14,093 nucleotides of DNA, taken from positions 1 through 14,093 of the forward strand of contig JAPLOT010000254.1 in NCBI GenBank assembly GCA_026400595.1, in the 5' to 3' direction. Position numbers and translations under genes: made by a program. Origin of the DNA: Alphaproteobacteria bacterium (GTDB taxonomy: Bacteria; Pseudomonadota; Alphaproteobacteria; Rhizobiales; Aestuariivirgaceae). The notes beneath the pieces are model-generated. The model was given only the letters and a program-made list of their open reading frames with translations, had not been told where the DNA came from and did no database searches. Each line of letters opens with the position of its first letter. The stretch's first letter is position 1. Below, piece after piece: positions 1 to 7,900 of the stretch.

Positions 1-1
1 G

Positions 2-1489
2 ATGCTTTCCCATCCCGTGCCCAGCCTGCAGCCGAACAGCTTCGCCTATGAGACGGTACCGCTCGTGGCACCCACCGGTTTCCGCGAGTATGATGCGCGC
101 TGGCTCTTCGGGCGCGAGATCAACCTTCTCGGCATGCGCGCGCTGGGCCTCGGCATCGGCACGCTGCTGCACGAAAGGGGTGTGGCGCCGCAGATTGTCA
201 CCGGCCACGACTTCCGCAGCTATTCCATGGCCATCAAGGATGCCTTGTGTCTCGGCCTGATGGCCGCGGGATGCACCGTTCACGACATCGGGCTTGCGGT
301 GTCGCCGATGGCCTACTTCGCGCAATTCGCGCTCGATGTGCCCGCCGTCGCCATGGTCACGGCCTCGCACAACGAGAATGGCTGGACCGGCGTCAAGATC
401 GGCCTTGACCGTCCGCTGACTCTCGGTCCCGAAGACATGGCCAGGTTGCGCGATATCGTGCTGGGGGCCCACTGGATCGAACGCCCGGGTGGAGCCCTGC
501 GGCACGTGTCAGGTCTGAAGCAGGCCTATATCGACGACCTTGTCGCCACGACGAAGCTGTCCCGCAAGCTCAAAGTGATCGCCGCCTGCGGCAATGGCAC
601 GGCGGGCGCCTTCGCTCCCGAGATCCTGTCGCGTGTCGGTTGCGAGGTCATCGAGCTTGATTGCGCGCTCGATCATTCCTTCCCGCGTTACAATCCCAAT
701 CCCGAGGATCTCGCCATGCTGCATGCCATGGCCGATGCGGTGAAGGCCCATGGCGCCGACATCGCCTTCGGCGTCGATGGCGATGGTGATCGCTGCGGGA
801 TCGTCGACAATGAAGGCCACGAGATCTTCGCGGACAAGGTTGGCGTCATGCTCGCGCGCGACATGTCGGCGCTGCATCCGCAGGCCCGCTTCGTGGTCGA
901 TGTGAAGTCGACCAGCCTCTTTGCGACGGATCCGGTGCTTCTGGCGAACGGCGCCACCACCGAGTACTGGAAGACCGGCCACTCCTACATGAAGAGCCGC
1001 ACCAGCCAGACGGATGCCCTGGCCGGATTCGAGAAATCCGGGCACTATTTCTTCCGTGCGCCCTATGGCCGGGGTTATGACGATGGCTTCGTCTCCGCCC
1101 TTGCGATCTGCCGGATGCTCGACCGTGCGCCGGACAGGACCATGGCCGATCTCTACCGCGCCCTCCCCAGGACCTGGGGCACGCCCACCATGTCGCCCCA
1201 CTGCGCGGACACGGCCAAATATGGCGTGATCGCGCGCATCGTGGCCCACTATCGCGGTCAGAAGACGATGGCCGGCCGGTCGATCAGCGATCTCATCACC
1301 GTGAATGGCATTCGCATCGTGCTCGATGACGGGTCCTGGGGCCTCGTGCGGGCCTCCTCCAACAAGCCGGAGCTGGTGGTGGTATGCGAGAGCCCGGTCT
1401 CCGAGCAGATGATGCGGGCCGTCTTTGCCGAGATTGCCGGGCATCTCGAGACCTATCCCGAGATCGGGGCTTTCAACCAGTCGATCTAA
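2..1489 (+). CDS. manB: Phosphomannomutase/phosphoglucomutase
   Basis: An alpha-D-phosphohexomutase of 495 residues that interconverts hexose-6-phosphate and hexose-1-phosphate. The family signatures are in order: the phosphoserine loop TASHNENGWTGVK (residues 120-132, catalytic Ser122), the Mg-binding loop DGDGDR (259-264), the sugar-specificity loop EKSGH (344-348) and the phosphate-binding loop RASSNKPE (450-457). The usual forms of the last two are E-x-S-G-H and R-x-S-N-T-E-P, so they are slightly divergent but intact. The next gene makes GDP-mannose, so mannose-6-phosphate to mannose-1-phosphate is the most likely reaction in the cell; glucose phosphates may also be used. The ATG lies one base inside the window, so its ribosome binding site cannot be seen and the true start could be upstream. 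Family call is firm; substrate preference is inferred. Confidence 0.93.
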   Translation: MLSHPVPSLQPNSFAYETVPLVAPTGFREYDARWLFGREINLLGMRALGLGIGTLLHERGVAPQIVTGHDFRSYSMAIKDALCLGLMAAGCTVHDIGLAVSPMAYFAQFALDVPAVAMVTASHNENGWTGVKIGLDRPLTLGPEDMARLRDIVLGAHWIERPGGALRHVSGLKQAYIDDLVATTKLSRKLKVIAACGNGTAGAFAPEILSRVGCEVIELDCALDHSFPRYNPNPEDLAMLHAMADAVKAHGADIAFGVDGDGDRCGIVDNEGHEIFADKVGVMLARDMSALHPQARFVVDVKSTSLFATDPVLLANGATTEYWKTGHSYMKSRTSQTDALAGFEKSGHYFFRAPYGRGYDDGFVSALAICRMLDRAPDRTMADLYRALPRTWGTPTMSPHCADTAKYGVIARIVAHYRGQKTMAGRSISDLITVNGIRIVLDDGSWGLVRASSNKPELVVVCESPVSEQMMRAVFAEIAGHLETYPEIGAFNQSI

Positions 1490-1561
1490 GGGCTTCACGC
1501 GCCGTCCCGGAGCGGCCATGATGCGGTCTCATCCTGTTCGCTCACAAGATTCGGAACCTGC

Positions 1562-2974
1562 ATGATCTCTCCAGTCATCCTCGCCGGTGGAAAGGGTGTC
1601 CGGCTCTGGCCAGTCTCGCGCGAGACCCTGCCCAAGCCCTATGTCAGGGCCACGGGTTCGGACGCGACATTGCTGCAGGCAACACTGCGCCGGCTCGCGG
1701 CCATCCCCGGGACGGACCTTCCCCTTGTTGTCTGCAACGCCGGGCATGATTTCGTCGTCCGCGCCCAGGCTGCGGCCACGGGCGGCGCCTCCCTGATGCT
1801 GGAGCCCGTCGGCCGGAACACCGCCCCGGCGATCTGTGCGGCCGCCCTGCACCTGCAGGCCAAGGGCGCCGGGCAGGTTCCCATGCTGGTGCTGCCGGCC
1901 GATCATGCCATCCGGGACGAGGCGGGCTTCGCCGCAGCGGTGGCGGCGGGCGCAGAACTCGCGGCCCAGGGCCATCTCGTCACCTTTGCCATTGCGCCGA
2001 CCTTCCCGGCCACGGGCTATGGCTATCTCAAGATGGGCGCGGCCATCGCTGCCGGCCGCGGCCAGTACAGGCTCGACCGCTTCGTCGAGAAACCCGATCT
2101 GGCAACCGCCCAGGGCTTTCTCGACCAGGGCGGCTATGCCTGGAACAGCGGCATGTTCGTCTTCACGCCCGATACGCTGCTGGCGGCCTTTGCCGCGCTG
2201 CAGCCGGACATGCTGTCGGCGGTCAAGGCTGCAATGGGAAGTGCAACCGCGGGCGATTCGATCCGGCTCGATCCGGACGCCTTCGCCAGGGCGCCATCCA
2301 TCTCCATCGACTATGCCATCATGGAGAAGGCCCCCAATGTCGCGTCCGTGGTCGCGGGCTTCGACTGGAACGACGTTGGCGACTGGCAGGCGGTGTGGAG
2401 CATCGCGGCGCAGGATGGCAACGGCAATGCCGTCTCGGGCAATGCCGAGGCGATCGACAGTTCAGGCAGCCTGATCCACAGCGACGGCCCGCTGGTGGTG
2501 GGCGTGGGATTGACAGACATGATCGCGGTCGCCAGCAAGGATGCCGTGGTGGTGGCCCCGAAGGACCGTGCCCAGGACGTGAAGCTGGCGGTCGAACTGC
2601 TGGCCCGCCAGAACCGCGAGGAAGCCACCAGCGGCAAGAAGGTGCTGCGGCCCTGGGGGTCCTACGAGCAGCTTCACATCGGCCCCGGCTTCCAGGTGAA
2701 GGAGCTTACGGTGCATCCCGGCGCCAAGCTTTCGCTTCAGCGCCACAAGTTCCGGGCCGAGCACTGGGTCTGCATCGCGGGAACCGGCGTCGCCACGCGC
2801 AATGACGAGAAGATTCCGCTGGTGGTCGATACCTGCATCTACATGCCGCTGGGCTGCATCCATCGCCTCGAGAACACCGGCCACGAAACCCTCCGGATCA
2901 TCGAGGTCCAGATCGGCAGCTATACCGGCGAGGACGACATCGAGCGTATCGAGGATGTCTACGGGCGGGTATAG
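1562..2974 (+). CDS. manC: Mannose-1-phosphate guanylyltransferase / mannose-6-phosphate isomerase
   Basis: Bifunctional GDP-mannose enzyme of 470 residues, the normal length of the type II PMI/GMP (AlgA/CpsB/ManC) family. The N-terminal nucleotidyltransferase domain (about 1-290) shows the GTP-binding loop GGKGVRLWPVSRETLPKP (9-26), EPVGRNTAPA (81-90), LPADH (111-115), TGYGYL (151-156), FVEKP (174-178) and WNSGMF (194-199). The C-terminal cupin (about 360-465) is the isomerase half, with likely metal ligands Gln393, His395, Glu400 and His434 and the family ending GEDDIERIEDVYGR. The loop differs from the usual GGSGTRLWPLSR...PKQ by Lys11, Val13 and Pro26. The gene follows the mutase after 72 nt on the same strand and is probably co-transcribed. 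The Shine-Dalgarno is weak (GGAA about 6 nt before the ATG), but the start fits the family N-terminus. Confidence 0.95.
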   Translation: MISPVILAGGKGVRLWPVSRETLPKPYVRATGSDATLLQATLRRLAAIPGTDLPLVVCNAGHDFVVRAQAAATGGASLMLEPVGRNTAPAICAAALHLQAKGAGQVPMLVLPADHAIRDEAGFAAAVAAGAELAAQGHLVTFAIAPTFPATGYGYLKMGAAIAAGRGQYRLDRFVEKPDLATAQGFLDQGGYAWNSGMFVFTPDTLLAAFAALQPDMLSAVKAAMGSATAGDSIRLDPDAFARAPSISIDYAIMEKAPNVASVVAGFDWNDVGDWQAVWSIAAQDGNGNAVSGNAEAIDSSGSLIHSDGPLVVGVGLTDMIAVASKDAVVVAPKDRAQDVKLAVELLARQNREEATSGKKVLRPWGSYEQLHIGPGFQVKELTVHPGAKLSLQRHKFRAEHWVCIAGTGVATRNDEKIPLVVDTCIYMPLGCIHRLENTGHETLRIIEVQIGSYTGEDDIERIEDVYGRV

Positions 2975-2982
2975 TCCGCCCG
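2962..2982. terminator. GC-rich hairpin across the manC stop codon
   Basis: CGGGCGG (2962-2968) and CCGCCCG (2976-2982) form a perfect 7-bp stem with a 7-nt loop that contains the manC TAG stop. It sits in the 11-bp gap between two convergent genes and could slow polymerase in either direction. No T-run follows on either strand, so it is not a canonical intrinsic terminator. Confidence 0.4.
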
Positions 2983-2985
2983 CTG

Positions 2986-5199
2986 CTAGACGAGGAAGTC
3001 GGTCGAGAGGATCCTGACGTCCTCGAGCGTCGCGACAAGAACCGCCTCGCCGGGGCCAGCTGAGCCATCCGCATCGAAAAGGACGCGCGTGTCGGTGCTG
3101 GAGCCATTGGTCGAGGTGCCCGTTGCGAAGTTGCCGGTGGCAATCACGATGTTGCCGTTGGCGACCAGGGTCGCATAGCTCGCATCACCCAGCCCCACGG
3201 AAGCCGTGAGATCGGTCAGATCAAGCTTGTCGCTGTTGCTGGAGAAATCGGTGATCACGTCCGATCCGTCGGCGAGCGATGTGAAGACGAAGCGGTCGTT
3301 GCCCGAACCGCCGGCAAGCAGGTCGTTGCCCGCGCCGCCGATCAGGACATCCGATCCCCATCCGCCGCTGATGGTGTCATTTCCGCCCAGTCCGCGGATC
3401 ACATTGTTCCCGCTTGATCCGGTGAGCGTGTCCGAATGCGCTGAGCCGGTCAGGTTCTCGAAGCTGCTGAGCTTGTCAATGCCGGCACCTCCGGTCGACT
3501 GCGTTGACGTCGTCGCGAGGCTCACCCTCACTCCGGCCGTTGCCGTCTCGTAGGACACGGTATCGACGCCGGTGCCGCCAGACAAGATGTTGTTTCCGGC
3601 GTTTCCGACGATCGTATTGGCCAGGCTGTTACCGGTGGCGTTGATCGCAGCCGTGCCGGTCAACACAAGGTTCTCGACGCTGCCCTTCGTGGTCGTGGTG
3701 CTTGCGAGGCTGAAGGTGACAGAGGAAAGCACCGTGTCGGTTCCGCTTCCGCCCGTCTCGTTCGCCACGTCGCCTGCATTGTCGACCACATAAGTGTCGG
3801 TGCCAGTGCCGCCGATCATGTTGTCGGCCCCGGCAGCACCATCGATATAGTCATTGCCGCCCAGAGCGTTGATCGTGTCGTTACCAGAGGTGCCCACGAG
3901 GACGTCATTGCCCTCTGTCGCTTCTGTTGGCGACGGCGGCGGCGGTGGCGGCGGAGGAGACGGCGGCGGTGGCGGTGGGGGAGGAGGAGGGGGCGGCGGC
4001 GGCGGTGGCGGTGGCGGAGGAGGAGGGGGCGGCGAGCTCGTGCTGCCCACCAGAACGCCATTCACCCACAGTTCCTCGAAACCGTTTGCTGCATAGTCGA
4101 AGCCCGCAGGCGCCGATCCCGTGATGTAGATCCTGTCGAAGCCCTCGCCGCCAGAGGACTGCGCAAGGTTATCGTTGGATTCTGCACGAATGGTGTCGTC
4201 GCCCTTGCCACCCAGATAGGTGTCGACGCCGGCGCCACCAATCAGGGTGTCATTGCCGTCGTTGCCAGAGAGCGTGTTGTTGCCTTTGTTGCCGGTGATG
4301 GTATTGGCCAGTCCGTTGCCGCTGCCGTTGACACTCTCGATGCCGAGCAGGGTCAAATTGACCGAGGACTGGGTCAGCTCGGCGGTCACGTTCGATTGAA
4401 TGGTGTTGCCGTCGACGAGATCCACCTTGACGTTCTTACCCGCAAGCGAGACCGCCACGCCCATGGTCGTCGCGAGGCCGCCGCCGCTGAAGCGCACTTC
4501 GACCGGGCCGGTCACCGTCGTTCCGAGTGAAAACCCGCCTGCAGCTGCGCTTGTCGTGGTGGCGACGGTGCTGTCGTTCTGCAGCAGCGTGACCGTTCGG
4601 CTGCCCTGGCCTTCTCCGATCGAGTAGAAATCATCGTTGTCGGTGTCGTTGTAGGTCACGCCCGTCACGAAGATGTTGCTTCCGGACTTGGCGAAATTCT
4701 CTGTCGTCATCAGCGCGTTGTAGGTGGTGGTGCCGCTCTTGAAGGATCCCGTGACGGATCCGATGCCGACCTCCCGAAAGTTGTCGCCCAGGATGTTGGT
4801 GCGATGGCCCGCGCTGAGGAACAGGTTCTTGTGATGCGTGGCCGCATTGGCATCGCCGCTGTAGCTGCCGGTGGAACCCGACCACGCGATGTTCTCGCCC
4901 CAGGTCCAGCTGCCGGTGAACTGATAGCCGGCGCTGGTCATGCGTTGGCCGGGCGAAGAGCCGCCGACGCCGGTGTGGGAGAATGTGTCGGTGTCCAGCA
5001 TCCAGCCGCTATGTGCGTCCGCAGCGTCGTTCAGCTGCGGATTGAAGGCCAGCACCTGCTTCGGTGTGCTCGAAATCGTGCCGGCCGTAAGCCCCTGGTT
5101 CAGGCTGATGCCGTAACGTGCCGCTTCGCCTTCGGGATCCATGCGGGCCCGGTTGATCATTTCGAGGATCAGCTGTTCTCTTGCGGTCGCGTCGGCCAT
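2986..5199 (-). CDS. Secreted CAP/SCP-domain RTX protein with polyproline linker
   Basis: Large, probably extracellular calcium-binding protein of 737 residues. Residues about 5-160 form a CAP/SCP (PR-1-like) domain with the hallmark strings DAADAHSGWM, SHTG, GENIAWSG and HHKNLFLSAGHRTNIL...VGIG. A beta-rich domain follows (about 165-255, YNDTDNDDFYSIGEGQ, like SdrD-B or carboxypeptidase-regulatory folds). RTX glycine/aspartate nonapeptides occur in blocks near 285-330, 430-475, 525-545 and 575-640 (for example GGNDTISGGWGSDVLIGGAG). Residues 390-424 read P24-S-P8-S-P. There is no N-terminal signal peptide, and the C-terminus ends in an acidic/hydrophobic tail (DFLV), as in type I secretion substrates. 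No HlyD or TolC gene is nearby. A TTG at 5211 in frame is an alternative start; neither start has a good Shine-Dalgarno. Bacterial CAP domains have no single established activity, so the function is unknown. Confidence 0.88.
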   Translation of the reverse strand: MADATAREQLILEMINRARMDPEGEAARYGISLNQGLTAGTISSTPKQVLAFNPQLNDAADAHSGWMLDTDTFSHTGVGGSSPGQRMTSAGYQFTGSWTWGENIAWSGSTGSYSGDANAATHHKNLFLSAGHRTNILGDNFREVGIGSVTGSFKSGTTTYNALMTTENFAKSGSNIFVTGVTYNDTDNDDFYSIGEGQGSRTVTLLQNDSTVATTTSAAAGGFSLGTTVTGPVEVRFSGGGLATTMGVAVSLAGKNVKVDLVDGNTIQSNVTAELTQSSVNLTLLGIESVNGSGNGLANTITGNKGNNTLSGNDGNDTLIGGAGVDTYLGGKGDDTIRAESNDNLAQSSGGEGFDRIYITGSAPAGFDYAANGFEELWVNGVLVGSTSSPPPPPPPPPPPPPPPPPPPPPPPPSPPPPPPPPSPTEATEGNDVLVGTSGNDTINALGGNDYIDGAAGADNMIGGTGTDTYVVDNAGDVANETGGSGTDTVLSSVTFSLASTTTTKGSVENLVLTGTAAINATGNSLANTIVGNAGNNILSGGTGVDTVSYETATAGVRVSLATTSTQSTGGAGIDKLSSFENLTGSAHSDTLTGSSGNNVIRGLGGNDTISGGWGSDVLIGGAGNDLLAGGSGNDRFVFTSLADGSDVITDFSSNSDKLDLTDLTASVGLGDASYATLVANGNIVIATGNFATGTSTNGSSTDTRVLFDADGSAGPGEAVLVATLEDVRILSTDFLV
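3934..4032 (-). repeat. Proline-codon tract (33 NGG triplets on the + strand)
   Basis: Every triplet on the + strand is NGG except one AGA. Read on the - strand this gives 24 proline codons, one serine and 8 proline codons inside the RTX gene. The proline codons are mixed (CCG, CCC, CCT, CCA), so the tract is not a pure microsatellite. The + strand holds several G-runs that could form a G-quadruplex. Confidence 0.9.
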
Positions 5200-5211
5200 G
5201 GCAATACCCAA

Positions 5212-5561
5212 TTCGTTGCAGGCATCCCTTGTAGCCGGAGGGCTTCTGCTGAATGGTTGAGGCAGCCCGTCAACTTTGTTTCAAGTTTGGTGGCCATTGC
5301 GAGAAGGCGCGGGTGCGGCGCGGCGGCAGTCTGTCGAACCGCTGTAGGCAGAGGCCTCAGGTTGTTACTCTCATGCAGATGCTTGATATGGATGGACTTC
5401 TGCCATCGCGGTCAGGGTCCAGCGGCCGTTTCGCAGCGCCTTTTGGCCATCGCCGGGCGAGCTGATCGCCTTGCATTCTTGGGTGAGCTTCGGCCGCCCG
5501 CCCGTTAACCCTGACTCTCTGAAATCTGCGTATGGCGCAGCCGCGAAGTCAGTTCCCGCAC
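5212..5561. other. 350-bp intergenic region, no convincing gene
   Basis: This gap lies between the B2-like gene and the RTX gene, both on the - strand, and should hold the RTX promoter. Short open frames exist. A + strand frame at 5253-5465 (70 codons) has GGAGGG ten nucleotides before its ATG. Two - strand frames, 5357-5476 (39 codons) and 5169-5297 (42 codons, overlapping the RTX start), lack a ribosome binding site. None resembles a protein I recognise. The sequence TTGACG near 5265-5270 on the - strand resembles a -35 box but has no convincing -10 partner. Confidence 0.5.
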
Positions 5562-5999
5562 TCACGGTCCGATTAGAAGATTGTACTGGTCGACCCCGCT
5601 TCCACCGGTCAGCACCACGCCATCGAGTTCCACCCAGGCGTGGGCCATGAAGGCACCGTCCTCGCCGGATGTGACGCCCAGATGGAAGTCGGGCACGATG
5701 CCGTGGCGCCTCAGCCAGCGGCTGGCAGCAATGGACTGGATCAGGCAATCGGCGCGCCAGGGGACGGCATTGGCAGCTGCGGCGATCGCCCAGGCCATGG
5801 TCCGCACGTCAATGCCGCCCGCAAGGCCTTCCCCGCCCGCCTCGCGGGACTGCAGGTCAGCGAGGATGTCGCGGGTGGCGCGCCGCGACAGCTCCACGCG
5901 CGCAGTTGCGAGCCGGACGGCGGCCGTGACGAAGTACCGGCGTTCCCGCGGGTCGAGTTGCCACGCGCGCAGCAGCTTATGCTTCAGGGGTGTCAGCAT
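5562..5999 (-). CDS. Lasso peptide biosynthesis B2-like protein (transglutaminase-fold)
   Basis: Protein of 145 residues, full length for the stand-alone lasso B2 / Transglut_core3 family. In known clusters B2 is the cysteine protease that removes the leader peptide of a lasso precursor with help from the RRE protein B1. An N-terminal helical part (1-75) is followed by the family core WRADCLIQSIAASRWLRRHG (81-100, nucleophile Cys85), the strand FHLGV (105-109) and AHAWVELDG (119-127, His120). The third catalytic Asp, which I recall as lying about 12 residues after the His in McjB, is not at that place (Gly132); Asp126 or Asp137 could serve. The start overlaps the exporter's stop in ATGCTGA, so the two proteins are translationally coupled. 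No cyclase, RRE gene or precursor is in the window. Family membership is well supported; a role in making a lasso peptide is not shown. Confidence 0.8.
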   Translation of the reverse strand: MLTPLKHKLLRAWQLDPRERRYFVTAAVRLATARVELSRRATRDILADLQSREAGGEGLAGGIDVRTMAWAIAAAANAVPWRADCLIQSIAASRWLRRHGIVPDFHLGVTSGEDGAFMAHAWVELDGVVLTGGSGVDQYNLLIGP

Positions 6000-7822
6000 G
6001 GCTTGTGCAATCCTGCATCCAGCGTGTCCGGGCCTTCCAGCGCATGCATCGCATGCACGAGGCTCGACGGATCATGAAGCAGTTCGCGAAATGCGCCGTC
6101 CTCCAGAATCCGTCCATGCGCCATGACAATGATGCGGTCGGTCCAGGCGACTGTCGAGATCCGGTGTGCAACCACCACCACAGCCCGATCACGTGCCGCG
6201 TCTCGGAGCGCAATCAGGATCTCGCGCTCGTCGACCGGGTTCAGGGCGCTGGTGGCCTCATCCAGTATCAGAAGGTCGGGCTTGCCCAGCAGAGCGCGGG
6301 CGAGACAGAGTCTTTGCCTCTGTCCGCGTGACAGGCGCGCGCCTCTGTCGCCGATGAGCGTGTCGAGGCCCATCGGCAGATCGCGGACCAGATTGTCGGC
6401 CCGTGCGGCCTCGAGCGCCGCCCAGATCTGCGCATCGGAGGTTCCGGGATTTGCGATTGCCAGATTGGCCCTGACGCTGTCGTCGAAGAGGAACTCCTCC
6501 TGCGTGACATAGGCGATGCGCCGGCGCCAGCCGGCCAGCATGGTGGCGTCGATCGCGGTTCCGTCGGCCAGGAACTCGCCGGAACTGGGACGAAGCAGTC
6601 CGGCCATGATGTCCATGAGTGTGGTCTTGCCCGATCCCGATGCGCCGACGATCCCGGTCGCTCCCCGCGCCGGCAGAACGAGGTCAATGCCGTCAAGAAC
6701 CAGGGGCTGCCCTGCAGCGTATCGAAACGAAACCTGCCGAAGCCTCAGCTCCTGCGCGAAATGCGGGTCCGCGCCAGCCCGCTGCGGCGCTTCGCTCGAT
6801 TCCGAAGATTCGCGCAGTTCCTGTTGCAGGTTCTCGAACTGCGGAAGGATCGCAAGGATCTCGCGAATGTTCTGCTGTGCATTCTGAAACCGGGGCAGGA
6901 GCCGCGAAAAGATTACCACCAGCAGGATTGGCTCCATGCTTGCACTGCCCGACTTTACGGCGATGAAGATCAGTATGCTGAGGACGGCGGCGGCGGCGAT
7001 GGAATGAAGGAGCCCTGCGGTCGCGGAGTTGCGCGACAAGGTCGTGCCGATTCCGCTGTATTCGTCGGAAAGCCTGGCGAACTCCTCGCGATACCTGTCT
7101 TCGGCCGAGAGCACCCGTGCTGCCTTGAGGCCGGCCAGATGCCGCGACAGCTGCTCGTAGATGGCTTGCATGGCTTCCCAGGAGCGGGCGCCATACCGGT
7201 AGGCACGCAGGTCGAAGACCATCATCGGCAGCACGATCAGAATCGCGAAGAAGACCGCTGCCATCGTCAGCCACGGCGCCACGATCAGGGCGACCGTGAC
7301 GCCTGCGATCATCGAGAGCCCCGACATGATGAGTTGCAGGAACAGCGTGGCCCCGGTCGCCAGTTCCTCGACCTGGGCGGTGACCGCCTGACTCAGCTCC
7401 GAGCTTCTCCTGGTCGCCAGGTGCTGCCAGCTGGCACTGGTCATGGCGTTGTAGATCTCGGTTCTCAGTGCGGTCAGAAAGCCGTTGCAGAGCCGCGCGT
7501 TGCATTCAGCCAGTATCCAGCTGAAGGCCCCGCGCGCGAGGATCAGGATGAGGAACAGGGCAAGCACTGTTTCGAGCGTGGCGGGAAGGCCCAGCATGTT
7601 CAGCGCGTCCTGGAAGTATCGGGCGATGCTGGTGCCTTCGCCGCCGTCCTCGCCAAGACCCAGAAAGGCAAGGAGCGGCACCAGCAGAAACAGTCCGACA
7701 CCTTCGAGCAGGCCATTGACGATCCCGATCAGCAGTGACGCGGTGAAGAGGGCCGGGTCGTGGGATGCAACCTTGCGCAGGTAATGCCACAGGGACAGCG
7801 CCCGTGCATGGAGCGCAGTCAT
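5993..7822 (-). CDS. ABC exporter, fused membrane and ATPase domains
   Basis: Half-transporter of 609 residues of the MsbA/McjD type that would work as a homodimer in the inner membrane. Six membrane helices lie in about residues 20-310, and the nucleotide-binding domain runs from about 365 to the end. Visible motifs are Walker A GASGSGKT (393-400, Lys399), Q-loop Gln441 in YVTQEEFLFDDS, signature LSRGQ (497-501), Walker B LLILDEATSAL (Asp521, Glu522) and H-loop His553. There is no N-terminal C39 peptidase domain, so leader cleavage, if any, would need a separate protease; the overlapping downstream B2-like gene could supply it. The frame is open up to 7924, but the ATG at 7822 is preceded by GGAGGG at a 7-nt spacing and gives a normal N-terminus. 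The cargo is unknown: a peptide is the best guess from context, lipid or glycolipid the alternative. Confidence 0.9.
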   Translation of the reverse strand: MTALHARALSLWHYLRKVASHDPALFTASLLIGIVNGLLEGVGLFLLVPLLAFLGLGEDGGEGTSIARYFQDALNMLGLPATLETVLALFLILILARGAFSWILAECNARLCNGFLTALRTEIYNAMTSASWQHLATRRSSELSQAVTAQVEELATGATLFLQLIMSGLSMIAGVTVALIVAPWLTMAAVFFAILIVLPMMVFDLRAYRYGARSWEAMQAIYEQLSRHLAGLKAARVLSAEDRYREEFARLSDEYSGIGTTLSRNSATAGLLHSIAAAAVLSILIFIAVKSGSASMEPILLVVIFSRLLPRFQNAQQNIREILAILPQFENLQQELRESSESSEAPQRAGADPHFAQELRLRQVSFRYAAGQPLVLDGIDLVLPARGATGIVGASGSGKTTLMDIMAGLLRPSSGEFLADGTAIDATMLAGWRRRIAYVTQEEFLFDDSVRANLAIANPGTSDAQIWAALEAARADNLVRDLPMGLDTLIGDRGARLSRGQRQRLCLARALLGKPDLLILDEATSALNPVDEREILIALRDAARDRAVVVVAHRISTVAWTDRIIVMAHGRILEDGAFRELLHDPSSLVHAMHALEGPDTLDAGLHKPC

Positions 7823-7900
7823 GTCTTGGCCCTCCGGCCGCCGCGGCGAGGCGGGAGAATCTGCGGCTGAAATCCGGCGGTTGATGCGAAGAGGTAATCC

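Noticed and set aside
509..1519. 336-codon open frame on the - strand inside the phosphomannomutase gene
   Set aside because: It lies wholly opposite a clear enzyme gene, has a low-complexity His/Gly/Arg-rich product and no recognisable domain; long antisense frames are expected at this GC content.
3854..4096. Glycine-rich + strand frame opposite the polyproline region
   Set aside because: It is the complement of the proline tract; the polyglycine product is a by-product of NGG triplets and has no ribosome binding site or domain.
5357..5476. 39-codon - strand frame downstream of the B2-like gene as a RiPP precursor
   Set aside because: No ribosome binding site, no acidic residue at the ring-closing position after a plausible cleavage site, and no leader resembling lasso precursors.
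5505..5520. CGTTAACC as a CtrA-binding site
   Set aside because: Only one half-site is present; the TTAA-N7-TTAA arrangement is missing.
6761..7738. 325-codon + strand frame opposite the exporter gene
   Set aside because: It overlaps a complete ABC exporter with all its motifs; the product is Gln/Arg/Gly-rich and unlike any protein I know.
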